Notes under the pieces: model-generated
What the model was told of the DNA's origin: nothing
Seen by the model: the letters and a program-made list of their open reading frames with translations, nothing else
Database searches by the model: none
Assembly: GCA_035222895.1 (NCBI GenBank)
Contig: JAVYIG010005285.1
Location: 1-64,000 of the forward strand
DNA from: Strongylocentrotus droebachiensis
Lineage: Eukaryota > Echinodermata > Echinoidea > Camarodonta > Strongylocentrotidae
Length of the DNA: 64,000 bases
Reading direction: 5' to 3'
Program-made: the position numbers and the translations under genes
Shown: in pieces, positions 35,784-46,574 of the stretch
How the letters are laid out: each line of letters starts with the position of its first letter
Position numbering within the stretch: the stretch's first letter is position 1

Positions 35784-36540
35784 TATCTTTGTTTCAGAGT
35801 ATCAATTTGGAATAATTATTCAGTACATGCAGTTATTCAGTTTATACCCATACGTTGACTTTCTTTATAATTATATTATCTATTTTGATATTTTGATGTA
35901 GGGTTTACTTGTTTGATCATTGCAGCCTTTTCACTTCTTTACTTTCTTTTCTTTTCCCCTCTCTTGCCCCCTTTTCTTGTCTATTTATGTGCGTATAATT
36001 TACAATAAGCAGGTAATTAGTGAAATATACATTTTCAACCATTAAATATTCCTTTCAACTTGTACCCCGACACATGCAGCTGGTTTTTAATTATATATGT
36101 ATATATTATCTTTGCTTCAGAGTATCAATTTGGAATAATTATTCAGTACATGCAGTTATTCAGTTTATACCTATACGTTGACTTTCTTTATAATTATATT
36201 ATCTATTTTGATATTTTGATGTAGGGTTTACTTGTTTGATCATTGCAGCCTTTTCACTTCTTTACTTTCTTTTCTTTTCCCCTCTCTTGCCCCCTTTTCT
36301 TGTCTATTTAAGTTTATGTTGTTTCCCTTTTTTCTTGTAATTATTTATTTGTAATATGATATACCTGAATGATTTGAAATGTTCTTTGTATTAATGATCT
36401 ACATGTATTTATATTCATAATTTATCAATTTCATTGAACTCAATTTAATAATGTTTATAATCATGTTGAAAATGTATGTATTATCAATCCAATCCTTTGG
36501 TTGCTATGAATGAATAAATACATAAATAAATATAATAAAT
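33904..36540 (+). mobile_element. 5'-truncated CR1-like LINE with expanded 3' region
   Basis: The coding part starts at the catalytic DDTT (about 33901) and runs to TAA at 34606-34608, covering LDELLTWAKTNDMQINPQKT, LLGLWINDKLNWNTHVEK and RRAGLVQDDLCRYYKACIRS. The 3' region contains five tandem copies of a 320-355-bp unit (34599-36308) and ends in AATAAATA-type repeats near 36510-36540. The frame is open for about 235 codons but lacks endonuclease and most of the reverse transcriptase. Confidence 0.75.
34599..36308 (+). repeat. five tandem copies of a LINE 3' UTR unit
   Basis: Copies start with gtgcgtataatttacaat at 34599, 34940, 35286, 35634 and 35989. They are close to identical except for an internal (TA)n of variable length (about 8 to 38 bp), which explains the 341-355-bp periods. 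The first unit starts inside the last codons of the reverse transcriptase. Confidence 0.9.
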
Positions 36541-37053
36541 AACTGCCTAATAGTAAATGTAAATAAATGACCTATTGTTTTGCAATGAGATAAAACACTT
36601 AATGGCTTTTGACCCGCAGTCATTGCTTCAGCCTACACTTGGTGCAAGAGGATTTTGACAATACTTTTTGAGAAGCCTGGTGCTCAGTCATCCACAATTA
36701 TGAATATGGTACCATTAAGCACTGTACTAGTTGCCCGTTATCATGAAATGTGATTCAAGGTCACATAGGTTATAAATTGTTAATTAGAAGCTACCAAAGT
36801 TGGGTACAAGTTTTATGATACGCAATATAGTCTTAACAATTCATCGATTATATGTTTTCCCCTGTATGCAATGGATATGAAATGCAAAACAAATTTAAGG
36901 ATTTCTATTTCATGAAGTTGATATCAAAGGGAGGGCAGGGGCGGGGGTGAGCGTGGTGTTTGTCCAAATACATTTAAATAATTCGTCGCTACACCGTAAC
37001 GAAAATGTTTATTTACATAGCTCTTTTCTATCTTTGATTGGTACGATAATATA
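36541..37053. other. intergenic, no supported feature
   Basis: AT-rich sequence without visible gene or repeat. Confidence 0.4.
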
Positions 37054-38498
37054 CAGTGCTTCCCTAAAAAAACTATACACTTTTGAAATGGCTGCCGAAT
37101 AAAAAATATAATATTCTTTGGGGAAAAGTTTTTTATGTATGGAAAGCTCATAAACTCAACTTTCGTATGACACCAACAAGTCCGAAAATAATTCATGCTT
37201 GGGTGAGCACTACTCACTTTTGTAAAGGGTATGAAAATTAGGTTGCGCAGGAATTAGCCTTCCAATTTGTGAGAGGTAAATCCTTTGGAGCTTACGGAAT
37301 TGAGGATGATATGACCAATTTATGATCAATTGTGATGAGTTTGGGTTTGCTGAGTGAAATTTGTGGTTAATAGGATTAATATTTTATGCATGAGTGAACA
37401 TGAATTGCATTTGTAAATACCGTATAGCAATGTAACTTTCCATGGTAGACTCAGTGGTGTGTTTATGGAAGTCAGGACGGGGTGATGGTACATGGTGCAG
37501 GGGAGGTGAAATGTAGGGTAGGACTTTGTTGGGTAGATGGGATAAGGGTCAAGAAGACATGTATGCCCCCTCCTCTCTCTCTCTCTCTCTCTCTCTGCCC
37601 GGGTATACATATGCATATCTTGACAATTCATTAGACAATCAACATTCAGCTATCAATCACTTAATCAACAATGTATCAGTCAATCGGCCAATCAATTAAT
37701 TAATCAAGCATTCAATCACCATTCAGTATTTCAATCAATTTAATAAGTCAACAAATCGATCATAATTAATCAATAACTCAGTCAATCACTCAATCTATCA
37801 ACCAACCAACCAGTCATTTTAGCACTTGAGTTTCGCACACGAAATACGGTACAGTTTAACACAAATTCACACATTTGTAAAATGAACATGTCAGTCTTTC
37901 TTTTCAGTTTTCAATTTTACAACTGTTTCATCCATCTTGTAAGAGAAAATATCTGATAATGGAAACAAAAATCAAAGTCTTCCAGTTCAATGGCCCACAT
38001 GTCCACCTCCTCTTTCGATGCACAATCTTGGTGAAGGTTTTTGTTCAAAGTCACAGATGTAAAAAAACAACCAAAAAAAAAACAGTTTGTAACATGGAAA
38101 ATACAACATGTACCATCACCCCATCCTGACTCCCATGGACACACCACTGGATCTACCATGGAAATTTACAATGCTACAAAAAAAAATGCAATTCATGTTC
38201 ACTCATGCATAAAATTTTGAAGTTTGGTTTAATAAACCATGAAATTCACTCAGCAAATCATGAATGTATCATATCACCCACAAATTGGAAGGCTAATTCC
38301 TGCGCAACCTAATTTCCATACCCTTTACAAAAGTGAGCAGTGCTCACCCAAGCATGAATTATCTTCGGACTTTTTGGTGTCATATGAAAGTTGGGTTTAT
38401 GAGCTTTACATACATCTCAAACTTTTCCCCCAGAATCATATATTTTTTTTATTCGGCAGCCATTTCAAACGTGTATAGTTTTTTTTTGGGACGCACTG
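37054..38498. mobile_element. large mariner-like foldback element, inverted arms of about 400 bp
   Basis: TA flanks both ends. The left end reads cagtgcttccctaaaaaaac and the right end, inverted, cagtgcgtcccaaaaaaaaa. The arms (37054-37490 and 38090-38498) are imperfect inverted copies; for example aggttgcgcaggaattagcc at 37239 pairs with its reverse at 38289. The spacer has a (CT)n run (37568-37598) and degenerate AATC repeats (37625-37815). No transposase. It ends about 115 bp from the stop of the sulfotransferase exon. Confidence 0.75.
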
Positions 38499-38612
38499 TA
38501 GTACAAATTATAAAGGGGAAAATATTACTTTACAAATGTAATTATCAAAGTGAATAAAATACAACCAAGGATTAAAAAACACGCCCTGCTGGTAAAGTCG
38601 TTCCGTCTTTAC

Positions 38613-39500
38613 CTAATATTCTTCAATGAAATCTGGCTTTGGGTAGTCAAATATTTCGAAATCTTTTTCGTAAATTTTCCACAATTTTTGTAAATTGTCT
38701 TTGGGTAAATCTCGAAAAGCTTTTTTCATTTTAGCGCTGCTGTTCGTTGGGTGACTATTGCTTTTAGATGGATATTCAACCAACGAGTCTACCTGCAAAT
38801 CTGTAAGCATATACTTTGCGTCTTCTGAAACAGTTTCTAAATGGCCTACGTAATCGTATTTAATTTTACATGGTGAACAAATCTCGAACATTTCTTCCCA
38901 ATGGTCGTCAAAGAACGGCCGCTCGGACTGTGTCAAAAAGTTTACAAATTCTGTCCAAGTTATGTTTTCACCCGTTTTTAGCTCTGTCGCTGTTGCATGC
39001 GATCTGAATTGCTTCATGATAGTTTTGGCAAAACCCTGGAAGTATTGGGATTTTCGATACTGAACAACATCCCCGAATTTATTATTGAAGGCTGACAGCA
39101 AGCGCCCAAACGGATTGCGCACGTAAACGAATTTCTTGTATGTTTGTAACTTCTGCTGTTGCTCTGTGCCCGATAATTCGGCGAGGCGCTTCATGCCGTT
39201 GTATTCGTGGACTTCGTCGGATAGCATCTCGCTGATTTTGTTCTTGCTCCCGTTCAAAATCATCATCACCCTCTTCCAGTTGCTGCATCCGACCTTCGGG
39301 ATGAAACAATAGAGAAGCTTGTGCTTGTCACTGAAGTATATATGGCGATAGGTGTTGTCGGTAATGCCACCTTGATTCAGTTCTGGATGCTTGGCGCACT
39401 TCTGAAGTATCAACTCTCTCCTCAGGCGATTGACCTCGCTTTGGGCTGACATGAAATCTTCTACACTGTCCTTCATCTCATCCGTCCGAATTTCAGTTTC
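38613..39500 (-). CDS. carbohydrate sulfotransferase (HNK-1 sulfotransferase family), terminal exon
   Basis: The exon opens after an acceptor (cttccctcgtttaag) at 39500, phase 0, and encodes 295 residues to a TAA at 38613. It contains the 5'-phosphosulfate loop IPKVGCSNWKR (about residues 67-77) and the 3'-phosphate block VYVRNPFGRLLSAFNNKF (about 125-142), then WTEFVNFL, HWEEMFEICSPCKIKYDYVG and LETVSEDAKYML, in the order usual for this family. Members are Golgi type II membrane enzymes that transfer sulfate from PAPS to sugars such as GalNAc or glucuronate. The N-terminal cytoplasmic and membrane segment is not in this exon, and I could not find its exon upstream. The catalytic domain is intact and has no internal stop. 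An AATAAA lies at 38448-38453 on this strand, inside the adjacent foldback element. The acceptor substrate cannot be deduced. Confidence 0.9.
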   Translation of the reverse strand, partial: ETEIRTDEMKDSVEDFMSAQSEVNRLRRELILQKCAKHPELNQGGITDNTYRHIYFSDKHKLLYCFIPKVGCSNWKRVMMILNGSKNKISEMLSDEVHEYNGMKRLAELSGTEQQQKLQTYKKFVYVRNPFGRLLSAFNNKFGDVVQYRKSQYFQGFAKTIMKQFRSHATATELKTGENITWTEFVNFLTQSERPFFDDHWEEMFEICSPCKIKYDYVGHLETVSEDAKYMLTDLQVDSLVEYPSKSNSHPTNSSAKMKKAFRDLPKDNLQKLWKIYEKDFEIFDYPKPDFIEEY

Positions 39501-39526
39501 CTTAAACGAGGGAAGATATGAATAAG

Positions 39527-39562
<36 letters not shown>

Positions 39563-40852
39563 AGAGAATGGTAAAATATGTTTATAACATCTTACTTTTG
39601 ATCTCAAACATGGGAAAATAACAAGAAACACAACCAATTACGAAAGCTGCTCAATACAAGTCGACATGATTAAAGTAGCTGCCTCAAACGATCACCGTCG
39701 ATTTCAGGTGTATATGTATTTGTGGGGCGGGGGGGGGGGGGGGGGGGGGTGGTGGCTAGTGCATATCGATTGAGTCGAAAGTCAACAAGGTGAACTTTGT
39801 GTGTAAAAATAAATGACAAACATGAGAATAATGGTTTGAATATGATAAACAAAGTCGCCGAACTATTCTGGAATCGGGTCACATTTCTCAAAACTTAAAA
39901 ACTTGCTGCTCATAAATGACAAGTTTATTTTAAAACAAATACAAATGGTCTGTTTAATAACAAAACAAAATTGCAATAGACAGATTTATGGTGTGTAAAA
40001 AGATTTTTTGAAATATATTCTGAGGAAGTCACGCGTTTATGTTATATTGAGCCATACACATGTGTATAAATACCCAAAGTTCAAATTTATATTAAACAGG
40101 TTTATTACTTGAAACTCATAATAAAAATTAAAAGGTCTTTATCAGATGATACACATTTATTTCAATTTTTTTAAATATCATAAATTTGGAAATTCTTTCA
40201 TATTTTGAGCCACCCCTATCTCATCTTGCAAACGTTTTAAAATGGATGCTATTTCATGCAACCCCCCCCCAATTCTTTTTTAAAAATCACGCCTTAGCTG
40301 GTCTACTAGAAGAAGAACGGCGTAACGCAGCTGCAATAAACGTATTTGTTTACAGATAATATTAAGTTCTGGTTATGTGCTTGAATTGTGAAAGAAAATT
40401 TCTGGAAGCAACTGGAAAATATTAATTATGACATAGGAGGTAGTATACTGGCAGGCTATGGTATTTCCTACCATAATCATAATAAATCAATCAGTTTTGC
40501 TGAAAGCCGCACACATTGTACACAGAAGTGTGTATCATTGGACTTACAACCATGTGTCATGAAGGTTTTGTCCATTCACTTCATATTTCGAATATGAGGG
40601 CCTTTCAAGAGCAGGGGAAATTGTTCTTCCCGATATTGTTCCACACTAACATTAAAATAATGCATAAGCTGACAAATCATTTTCCGCCTTCCCCAGAACT
40701 CAACCTTCTCTTTAGGTTACGCAAAGACGTTTACTTATTACCTTATTTTCGGATCCCTGAACCACTACAGTTGTCTCCAACTTCTCGATGAGGTTCTTGA
40801 GAGAGGAAACTGCATAAAACATTTAAACCAATTGACATTTCAATCAACATGT
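39501..40852. other. presumed sulfotransferase intron or upstream region
   Basis: Contains (GA)n at 39531-39558, a G run at 39726-39750 and otherwise AT-rich DNA. No upstream exon with a membrane segment was recognised. Confidence 0.4.
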
Positions 40853-41033
40853 TGTTACGAATATGCAAATGAGATGTTGATTGATATGCTAATTCCAAGT
40901 GGTTGCTCGAGTGGAGAATAATAAACGAAGAATCGGATCAAAAGGTAACCAAATCGTCTCGATTTCCTTTATGAATTAATATAATAATAAGTTATGGTTA
41001 GGGCCAATGCGAGCTGATTGCCTCGACTTAACA
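40853..41033 (+). repeat. 5' LTR
   Basis: Begins TGTTACGAATATG and ends GACTTAACA, with the usual TG...CA ends. It contains an AATAAA-like agaataataaac and is identical to 45593-45773. Confidence 0.95.
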
Positions 41034-41036
41034 GAT

Positions 41037-41054
41037 TGGGGGCTTGTCTCAAGA
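41037..41054 (+). other. primer-binding site
   Basis: Three bases after the 5' LTR, tgggggcttgtc resembles the proline-tRNA type primer-binding site (TGGGGGCTCGTC in the classic form). Confidence 0.6.
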
Positions 41055-41905
41055 GCTAGATATAGTAACATATGCTGTTTTGTTACTTTTCCGATCCGAA
41101 ATGCGTATTGTTTGGAGTTTGCCTTCTGTCCCATTCATGGGTTTTGGTGTGGTTTTCGCACACATTTAATGACTGTGGAATGTCTGTGCTGTAGTCATGG
41201 TAGCTAGTGTAGCGTCCATAATAGGGTTAAGTCTACACAGTTTGATTTTGTTTTGTTAGTACTGCTTGATAGCTCGAGTCTTGTCTGGGGTATATGCCCC
41301 TTAGATGTAGTCTCATTGGTATGAAATTCACTGCACATCTGCTGCGGTTGCCTGGTATTCTGGTCCTGGTTTTGCTTGTTCTTGCATGGCAGTCGTTGAA
41401 GGAGTTAGTCGGATTGACTTTTAACTTTGCCTCGGCTTCGTTTCTACTTCTAGGGTAATGGCCTAGATTAGTTGTTTGCATGCAATCTGGTTTGCTACAC
41501 ATCTGATGTAGTGTGGGACTGTGGGTACTGGAATTTCTGGAAATTATTCCATGTTTCACGTGTGTTTGTGTGATATTAAGACTAGATCTATACGTGTAAG
41601 TGTAAGAGTTGATGAAATCTAACCAAAAAAAAAAAATTGACTTGAGTTGTGGAGGTGGAGTCTCAATATAACCCTCTGCTGCATGGCTACATGTATATCA
41701 ATTTCACAAAATTGGTGATAGTTTGATGCTTAATCAATTTTTGTTTTGCTTAGTCGGTTGGTCAAATTTTGTTGTTTCATCTGTTGTTGGACTATACTCT
41801 GTGTTGATTCACATTCAACATTTTTCTTGGTTTTTCCTTCCAGTCGTCAGGACAATTGACCTACTTTGTGAGACTTGTGTAACTTGCACAGACTAGATCT
41901 ATACA

Positions 41906-44248
41906 ATGGCTGACTTTGATATTGAAAAGTTTTTGAGTCAGGACTTGACCATTGGCCGGTTACGTCAGCTACGAAAGGTTGATTTAACAGCTGTAGGAAC
42001 AAAGCTATCGGTAAATCTAACTGGTCACAAAAGCAAGGCAGAAATAGTTGATGCAATTACAGCCCATGCAGGACTGAGCGCTGCGACGGCCGCGGCCCGA
42101 GCGGACGCGCCTACAAATAATGATAGTGGTGGTACTAATAACCAAGGTAAAGCTACCAGTGACGAGGTTGACCTTGATTTAGCTAAGATTGAGCTAGAGG
42201 AGAGAAGAGATAGAATAAAGGCTGCTGAGCATGAGAGAGAAATGGAACGAAAGAGGTTGGAATTTGAAATGATGCGTCATCATGAAATGACTTCTCATGG
42301 TAGTCAGTCTGGTGAGAGAGACAAGAGGTCGATAGAAGCTGGGTTCTCTGCTAGGGTTAAGCTTGTTCCTAGATATGATGAAAATGAGTTGGATTCATTC
42401 TTTCTTATGTTTGAGAGGGTTGCCAAGAGGATGGAGTGGCCAGAAGATGAATGGGCATTGCTCATCCAACAAGTAATTTCTGGTAAAGCTCAGTCGGTTG
42501 TGTCTGCACTGAGTTATGAGCAGGCATTTGATTATTGGACAATGAAGGATGCTATTCTTCATTCATTTGAGTTGATTCCAGAAGCCTACCGTCAGAGGTT
42601 TCGCAATCTCAGGAGAGAAACTGGAGAGACTTGTGTAGAGTTTGCTTGGAAAAAGGAAGTTTCCTTCGATCAGTGGATCAGATCTTTGAAAATAGATGCC
42701 ACATATGATTCTCTTCGAGAGATTATGCTCATTGATGAGCTTAAAAGATGTATGTCTCAAGAGGTTAGGACATATGTCAATGATAATGTAGTTAGTGATG
42801 TGAGAAAGGCTGCCATGTTGGCAGATGGGTACGAATTGACACATAAAGGGAGTAGTTCACCACTTACTAGGCGTAGGAATCAATCTAGGTCACCTACGAC
42901 TCACAGAAAGTCGGGTAACACCGGCACTAATCAGAGTAGTGGTTTTGGAACTGAAGGCAGACTTCTCTGTGCCTACTGTAAGAAAGAGGGCCACCTTAAG
43001 ACGCAATGTCCAAAACTAAAAGTAAAAGAAAAAAATCTTGAACAAGAAATTACACAGCCTAGTGGCTTTGTGCGCATAGCAGCAGTCGACATGCAAAAAA
43101 GTGTAATGAATGATCACAATGAAACAAAAAGAAGTGATCAAGTAAGAGATGTTGGACATGATGAGGAGATTGATGAAGGATTTCTAGATTTTGTTTCTTA
43201 TGGCACGGTTAGGTTCAGTGTTGATGATAAGGAGTTGCCTATCACGATTTTAAGGGATAGTGGTTCTATGAAGACTCTGCTTATTGCTGATGCGTCGTCC
43301 TTGGACACAGAGAATTTCACAGGCAAGAAAGTTTTGATTCAAGATGTGAATGATGGCTTCAAACCGGTTCCATTATATAACATCGAGCTTAGCAGTGGAT
43401 TAGTATCTGGACCAGTGACTGTTGGCATTGTTACTAAGTTGCCTATGAGAGGAATCTCAATGTTGCTCGGCAATGATTTAGCCGGAGGTAAGGTGTTCCC
43501 ATCACCCGTTGTGTGTGACATTCCTGAGGTGAATTTTGAGGCAGAGAAATTGGAAAGTGAAGTTCCTGGTTTTTCCCCTTCGTGTGTAGTTACTGGAGCC
43601 CAGGCTATGAAAAAGAAAGAAGATGACAGGGATGGTGACGTCAATTTGGGTGACACTTTTTCCAGAACGTTGGAGGAGGGCCAAGATGACCAGAGTCATG
43701 CTACGACTATCTTCAGTCAGCCTGCCTTGATTGAGGCTCAGAATGCAGCAGAGGACTTGAAGAAGTTGTGTGATGTTGCTCTACCAGCAGGAGAAGCTGA
43801 AAAAGTGTCGCAGTGTTATTCCACAAAATGTGGTGTACTGATGTCAAAACCAGTGCTGGACGCTCCAAACTTCCAGAAGCCTTTTCAGCTTGCCGCTGAC
43901 GCCAGTGATGTAGGAGTTGATGCTGTTCTCCTACAGATGGATGACATGGGTCTCCTGGAACCCATTAGCTACTTTTCCAAGAAGCTCAACCCCCACCAGC
44001 GAAGATGTTCTACTATAGAGGAGTGCCTTGGTCTCGTCTTGCCAGTTCAGCGCTTCGACGGGTACCTGAGCAACTCTTCAGAGGTGACTGTATTCACAGA
44101 TCATAATCCATTAACTTTTCTTGAGCGCTTCAGGAACGAAAACCAGAGACTGTTTCGTCGGAGCCGTTTTCTCCAGCCTTATGGACTGAAAGTGACTCAT
44201 ATAAAAAGAAAGGATAATATAATCGCAGACACGCTTTCTACAGCTTAA
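41906..44248 (+). CDS. gag-protease-RNase H polyprotein of the LTR element, lacking RT and integrase
   Basis: 780 residues, uninterrupted. Residues 1-60 form a SAP-like N-terminal segment, followed by a charged coiled-coil-like stretch at about 90-130. The capsid-like region (about 150-310) is related to the type from which SCAN domains derive. A CCHC knuckle (CAYCKKEGHLKTQC) is near 353. A retropepsin-like DSG motif is near 451, with GNDLAGG near 525. The RNase H tether and domain start at about 645 (APNFQKPFQLAADASDVG) and include TDHNPLTFLERF, ending IADTLSTA. Between GVLM and PVLDAPNF (about nucleotides 43840-43858) the whole integrase and reverse transcriptase are missing without loss of frame. 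In Gmr1-like elements integrase precedes reverse transcriptase, so one deletion would explain this. That assignment is inference. The open frame suggests recent origin or function of gag. Confidence 0.85.
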   Translation: MADFDIEKFLSQDLTIGRLRQLRKVDLTAVGTKLSVNLTGHKSKAEIVDAITAHAGLSAATAAARADAPTNNDSGGTNNQGKATSDEVDLDLAKIELEERRDRIKAAEHEREMERKRLEFEMMRHHEMTSHGSQSGERDKRSIEAGFSARVKLVPRYDENELDSFFLMFERVAKRMEWPEDEWALLIQQVISGKAQSVVSALSYEQAFDYWTMKDAILHSFELIPEAYRQRFRNLRRETGETCVEFAWKKEVSFDQWIRSLKIDATYDSLREIMLIDELKRCMSQEVRTYVNDNVVSDVRKAAMLADGYELTHKGSSSPLTRRRNQSRSPTTHRKSGNTGTNQSSGFGTEGRLLCAYCKKEGHLKTQCPKLKVKEKNLEQEITQPSGFVRIAAVDMQKSVMNDHNETKRSDQVRDVGHDEEIDEGFLDFVSYGTVRFSVDDKELPITILRDSGSMKTLLIADASSLDTENFTGKKVLIQDVNDGFKPVPLYNIELSSGLVSGPVTVGIVTKLPMRGISMLLGNDLAGGKVFPSPVVCDIPEVNFEAEKLESEVPGFSPSCVVTGAQAMKKKEDDRDGDVNLGDTFSRTLEEGQDDQSHATTIFSQPALIEAQNAAEDLKKLCDVALPAGEAEKVSQCYSTKCGVLMSKPVLDAPNFQKPFQLAADASDVGVDAVLLQMDDMGLLEPISYFSKKLNPHQRRCSTIEECLGLVLPVQRFDGYLSNSSEVTVFTDHNPLTFLERFRNENQRLFRRSRFLQPYGLKVTHIKRKDNIIADTLSTA

Positions 44249-45581
44249 GCAAGCCTACTGAGCATTTGACAAATTGTGAAGAAACTAGAACTTTAATATT
44301 TTGTCTTTATTCGCCATAAGGAAGCTTCACGCGATTTATTGCTTTGTATCTGTACATGTATTTTAACCAGACAATTTAATAATTTTGAACAGTGATATAA
44401 ATGATCATGTATGAACATTTCACCTATCTACAGGGAGACGCCAGTATGGACAGTGGACTATATTATGTGGGAAAAATTAAACCATACATGTCATTGCTTC
44501 CTTACCTGTGCCTTCATGTATAATGATATCATGTCTTTTCTCGATTGTGTTTGTATGTTATTTAGAAAAGCTTTCTTTTGATTAAAAGAGAACAGTTTTT
44601 GTTCATACCAAGCACTCTGAACTATGCTGCAAAGTTTGATGCATTTTCCATTTCATAACAACAACAAAATGATTGTGATAATAATTTGCATGAAAGACAA
44701 CTGTTATCAATGTTACAGGTGTAAAACAAAAGTGAAGCATCACAATTTGCGTAATGTTGTTACACAGATTTCAAAGATTGTAGACTGCCAGTATTGCATA
44801 TGCATGTGTTCGTGATTTAACTTGATAAGTCTTGCTTATTTGTTTGTATTTAAACAAGTTTCAATTTATAGCTTGCATGCTCAGTAACTCAACAGATTAT
44901 GTTTCTCATGTAATGTGTACACGAAATATGTATGTACCCTTATTCTTGCATTTAATGTCAGAAATATTTCAAATCGAGCTGTGCACAGTTATGTGGATCA
45001 TTATAACATTATTGCTTCTGTTAACCGACATATTTAATGAGACACTGCATTCCGACATAGTAATGAGGTGTTTTGTCATAGCAACGCGTCATGTGACTAC
45101 GTTGTACGCGTTCATTATATGAATATGCAATCATTTGTTATTGTAGTTGTGCGCATTTAGAAAATCGGCGCCTGCGCTGAATATTCAGTGTTATATTTAT
45201 CGCGCTTGCTCATTACGCTCATATATTCATGTATTCATATATTCATTATGTGTGATGTGTAGAGACGTGTTTCGACCACTACAGTTTGTGGTTCTTTACG
45301 AAACACAGGCATTGAGTCTGATTAATGTCCTGGTACTTACTTACAGGTTTCAGGAAGAGATCATATAATGTTGATCTATCAAAGTTGTTTTCCTTTTTCT
45401 GCAGTTTGTGTTTTGTTATTGAATGTTGGAATGAAAGGACTAATTAGTCTGTCTTTGATATTAGAAAGATGATCTTCATGCTAGCTTTTAAATACTTTTT
45501 GTGTGGTTAATTTATCACCTTAAGATCTTACGATTATTGTTCAGAAGAAAGTTCTAACTACTGATAGAAACTTTCTTTTAT
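44249..45581. other. non-coding 3' internal region of the LTR element
   Basis: About 1.3 kb between the polyprotein stop and the polypurine tract, AT-rich with only short frames. No envelope-like or integrase coding is seen. Confidence 0.6.
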
Positions 45582-45590
45582 GGGGGGAGA
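45582..45590 (+). other. polypurine tract
   Basis: ggggggaga just before the 3' LTR, the expected plus-strand priming site. Confidence 0.7.
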
Positions 45591-45592
45591 TA

Positions 45593-45773
45593 TGTTACGA
45601 ATATGCAAATGAGATGTTGATTGATATGCTAATTCCAAGTGGTTGCTCGAGTGGAGAATAATAAACGAAGAATCGGATCAAAAGGTAACCAAATCGTCTC
45701 GATTTCCTTTATGAATTAATATAATAATAAGTTATGGTTAGGGCCAATGCGAGCTGATTGCCTCGACTTAACA
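45593..45773 (+). repeat. 3' LTR
   Basis: Same 181 bp as the 5' LTR; no difference found on direct reading. Confidence 0.95.
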
Positions 45774-46574
45774 ATGTTTCTTTATAGGTGAAAATTAACA
45801 TCGAAATGACGAGACATTAAATTTACCTGAGACATATGGATCATCAAAGTAATATTTTATAATTACTAACTGTGGAAACGGATAAATAAGAAAAAAAGAG
45901 GGAAATGTTTTTGATGTTACTTTTATCGGAAATAATGAAAGACATTGACATTTATTTTAGTGATTGGAATCAATGATTGCCATTTTATCCGGGGGCAGGG
46001 GTGGGGGTGTACATAGCCTACAAATGTTAAAATAACCACATTTCAGGTCAACCACAAATATAAAAACTCACTGCTTGCAAAATACTGATGTAAAACATAG
46101 TTAAATAAAATATTATGAAATGAAATAAAACAAATTAAAATACAATAAAATGACTTGAAATAGAAGAAATAAAATATAATTAAATGGACTGATATAAAAT
46201 AAAATTACCATGAGAAATCGGACTGAACAAGAAAACCAGGTTTCATCCCACAGATCACAGAAACAATGCGGTTAATTATTAAAAGAAATGAAACCATTAT
46301 AAAGACGGTCCTTCCATCTCCTCCCTGTCTGTTGGAAATGGAAATTGGATCATACTACATACATAAACGTGTATACTAGTTACATAGACTAGTTACACCA
46401 AATCGGACGTCTCGCCTGAAACGCCTGAAACGCCTGAAACACGATCACCCCTGCTATCGAACAATACCCGGAAAGCGGGCAGGTCAAAAAAAGGGGAAAC
46501 TAAAAACTTCTCGTACAAAAAAGAAATGATTTAGCAAGCTGATTTAATATCGGATATGGAAATTGGACCCTCTG
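45774..46574. other. intergenic with A-rich AAAATAAAAT-type run (46080-46210)
   Basis: No gene or recognisable element. The A-rich interval is low complexity. Confidence 0.4.

Larger units (their letters stand above)
40853..45773 (+). mobile_element. Ty3/gypsy-type LTR retrotransposon, internally deleted
   Basis: 4921 bp between two 181-bp LTRs that appear identical base for base. A 4-bp duplication (ATGT at 40849-40852 and 45774-45777) flanks it. Inside are a primer-binding site, one 780-codon frame (gag, protease, RNase H), a long non-coding 3' segment and a polypurine tract. Reverse transcriptase and integrase are absent, so it must depend on a relative for movement. Confidence 0.9.
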
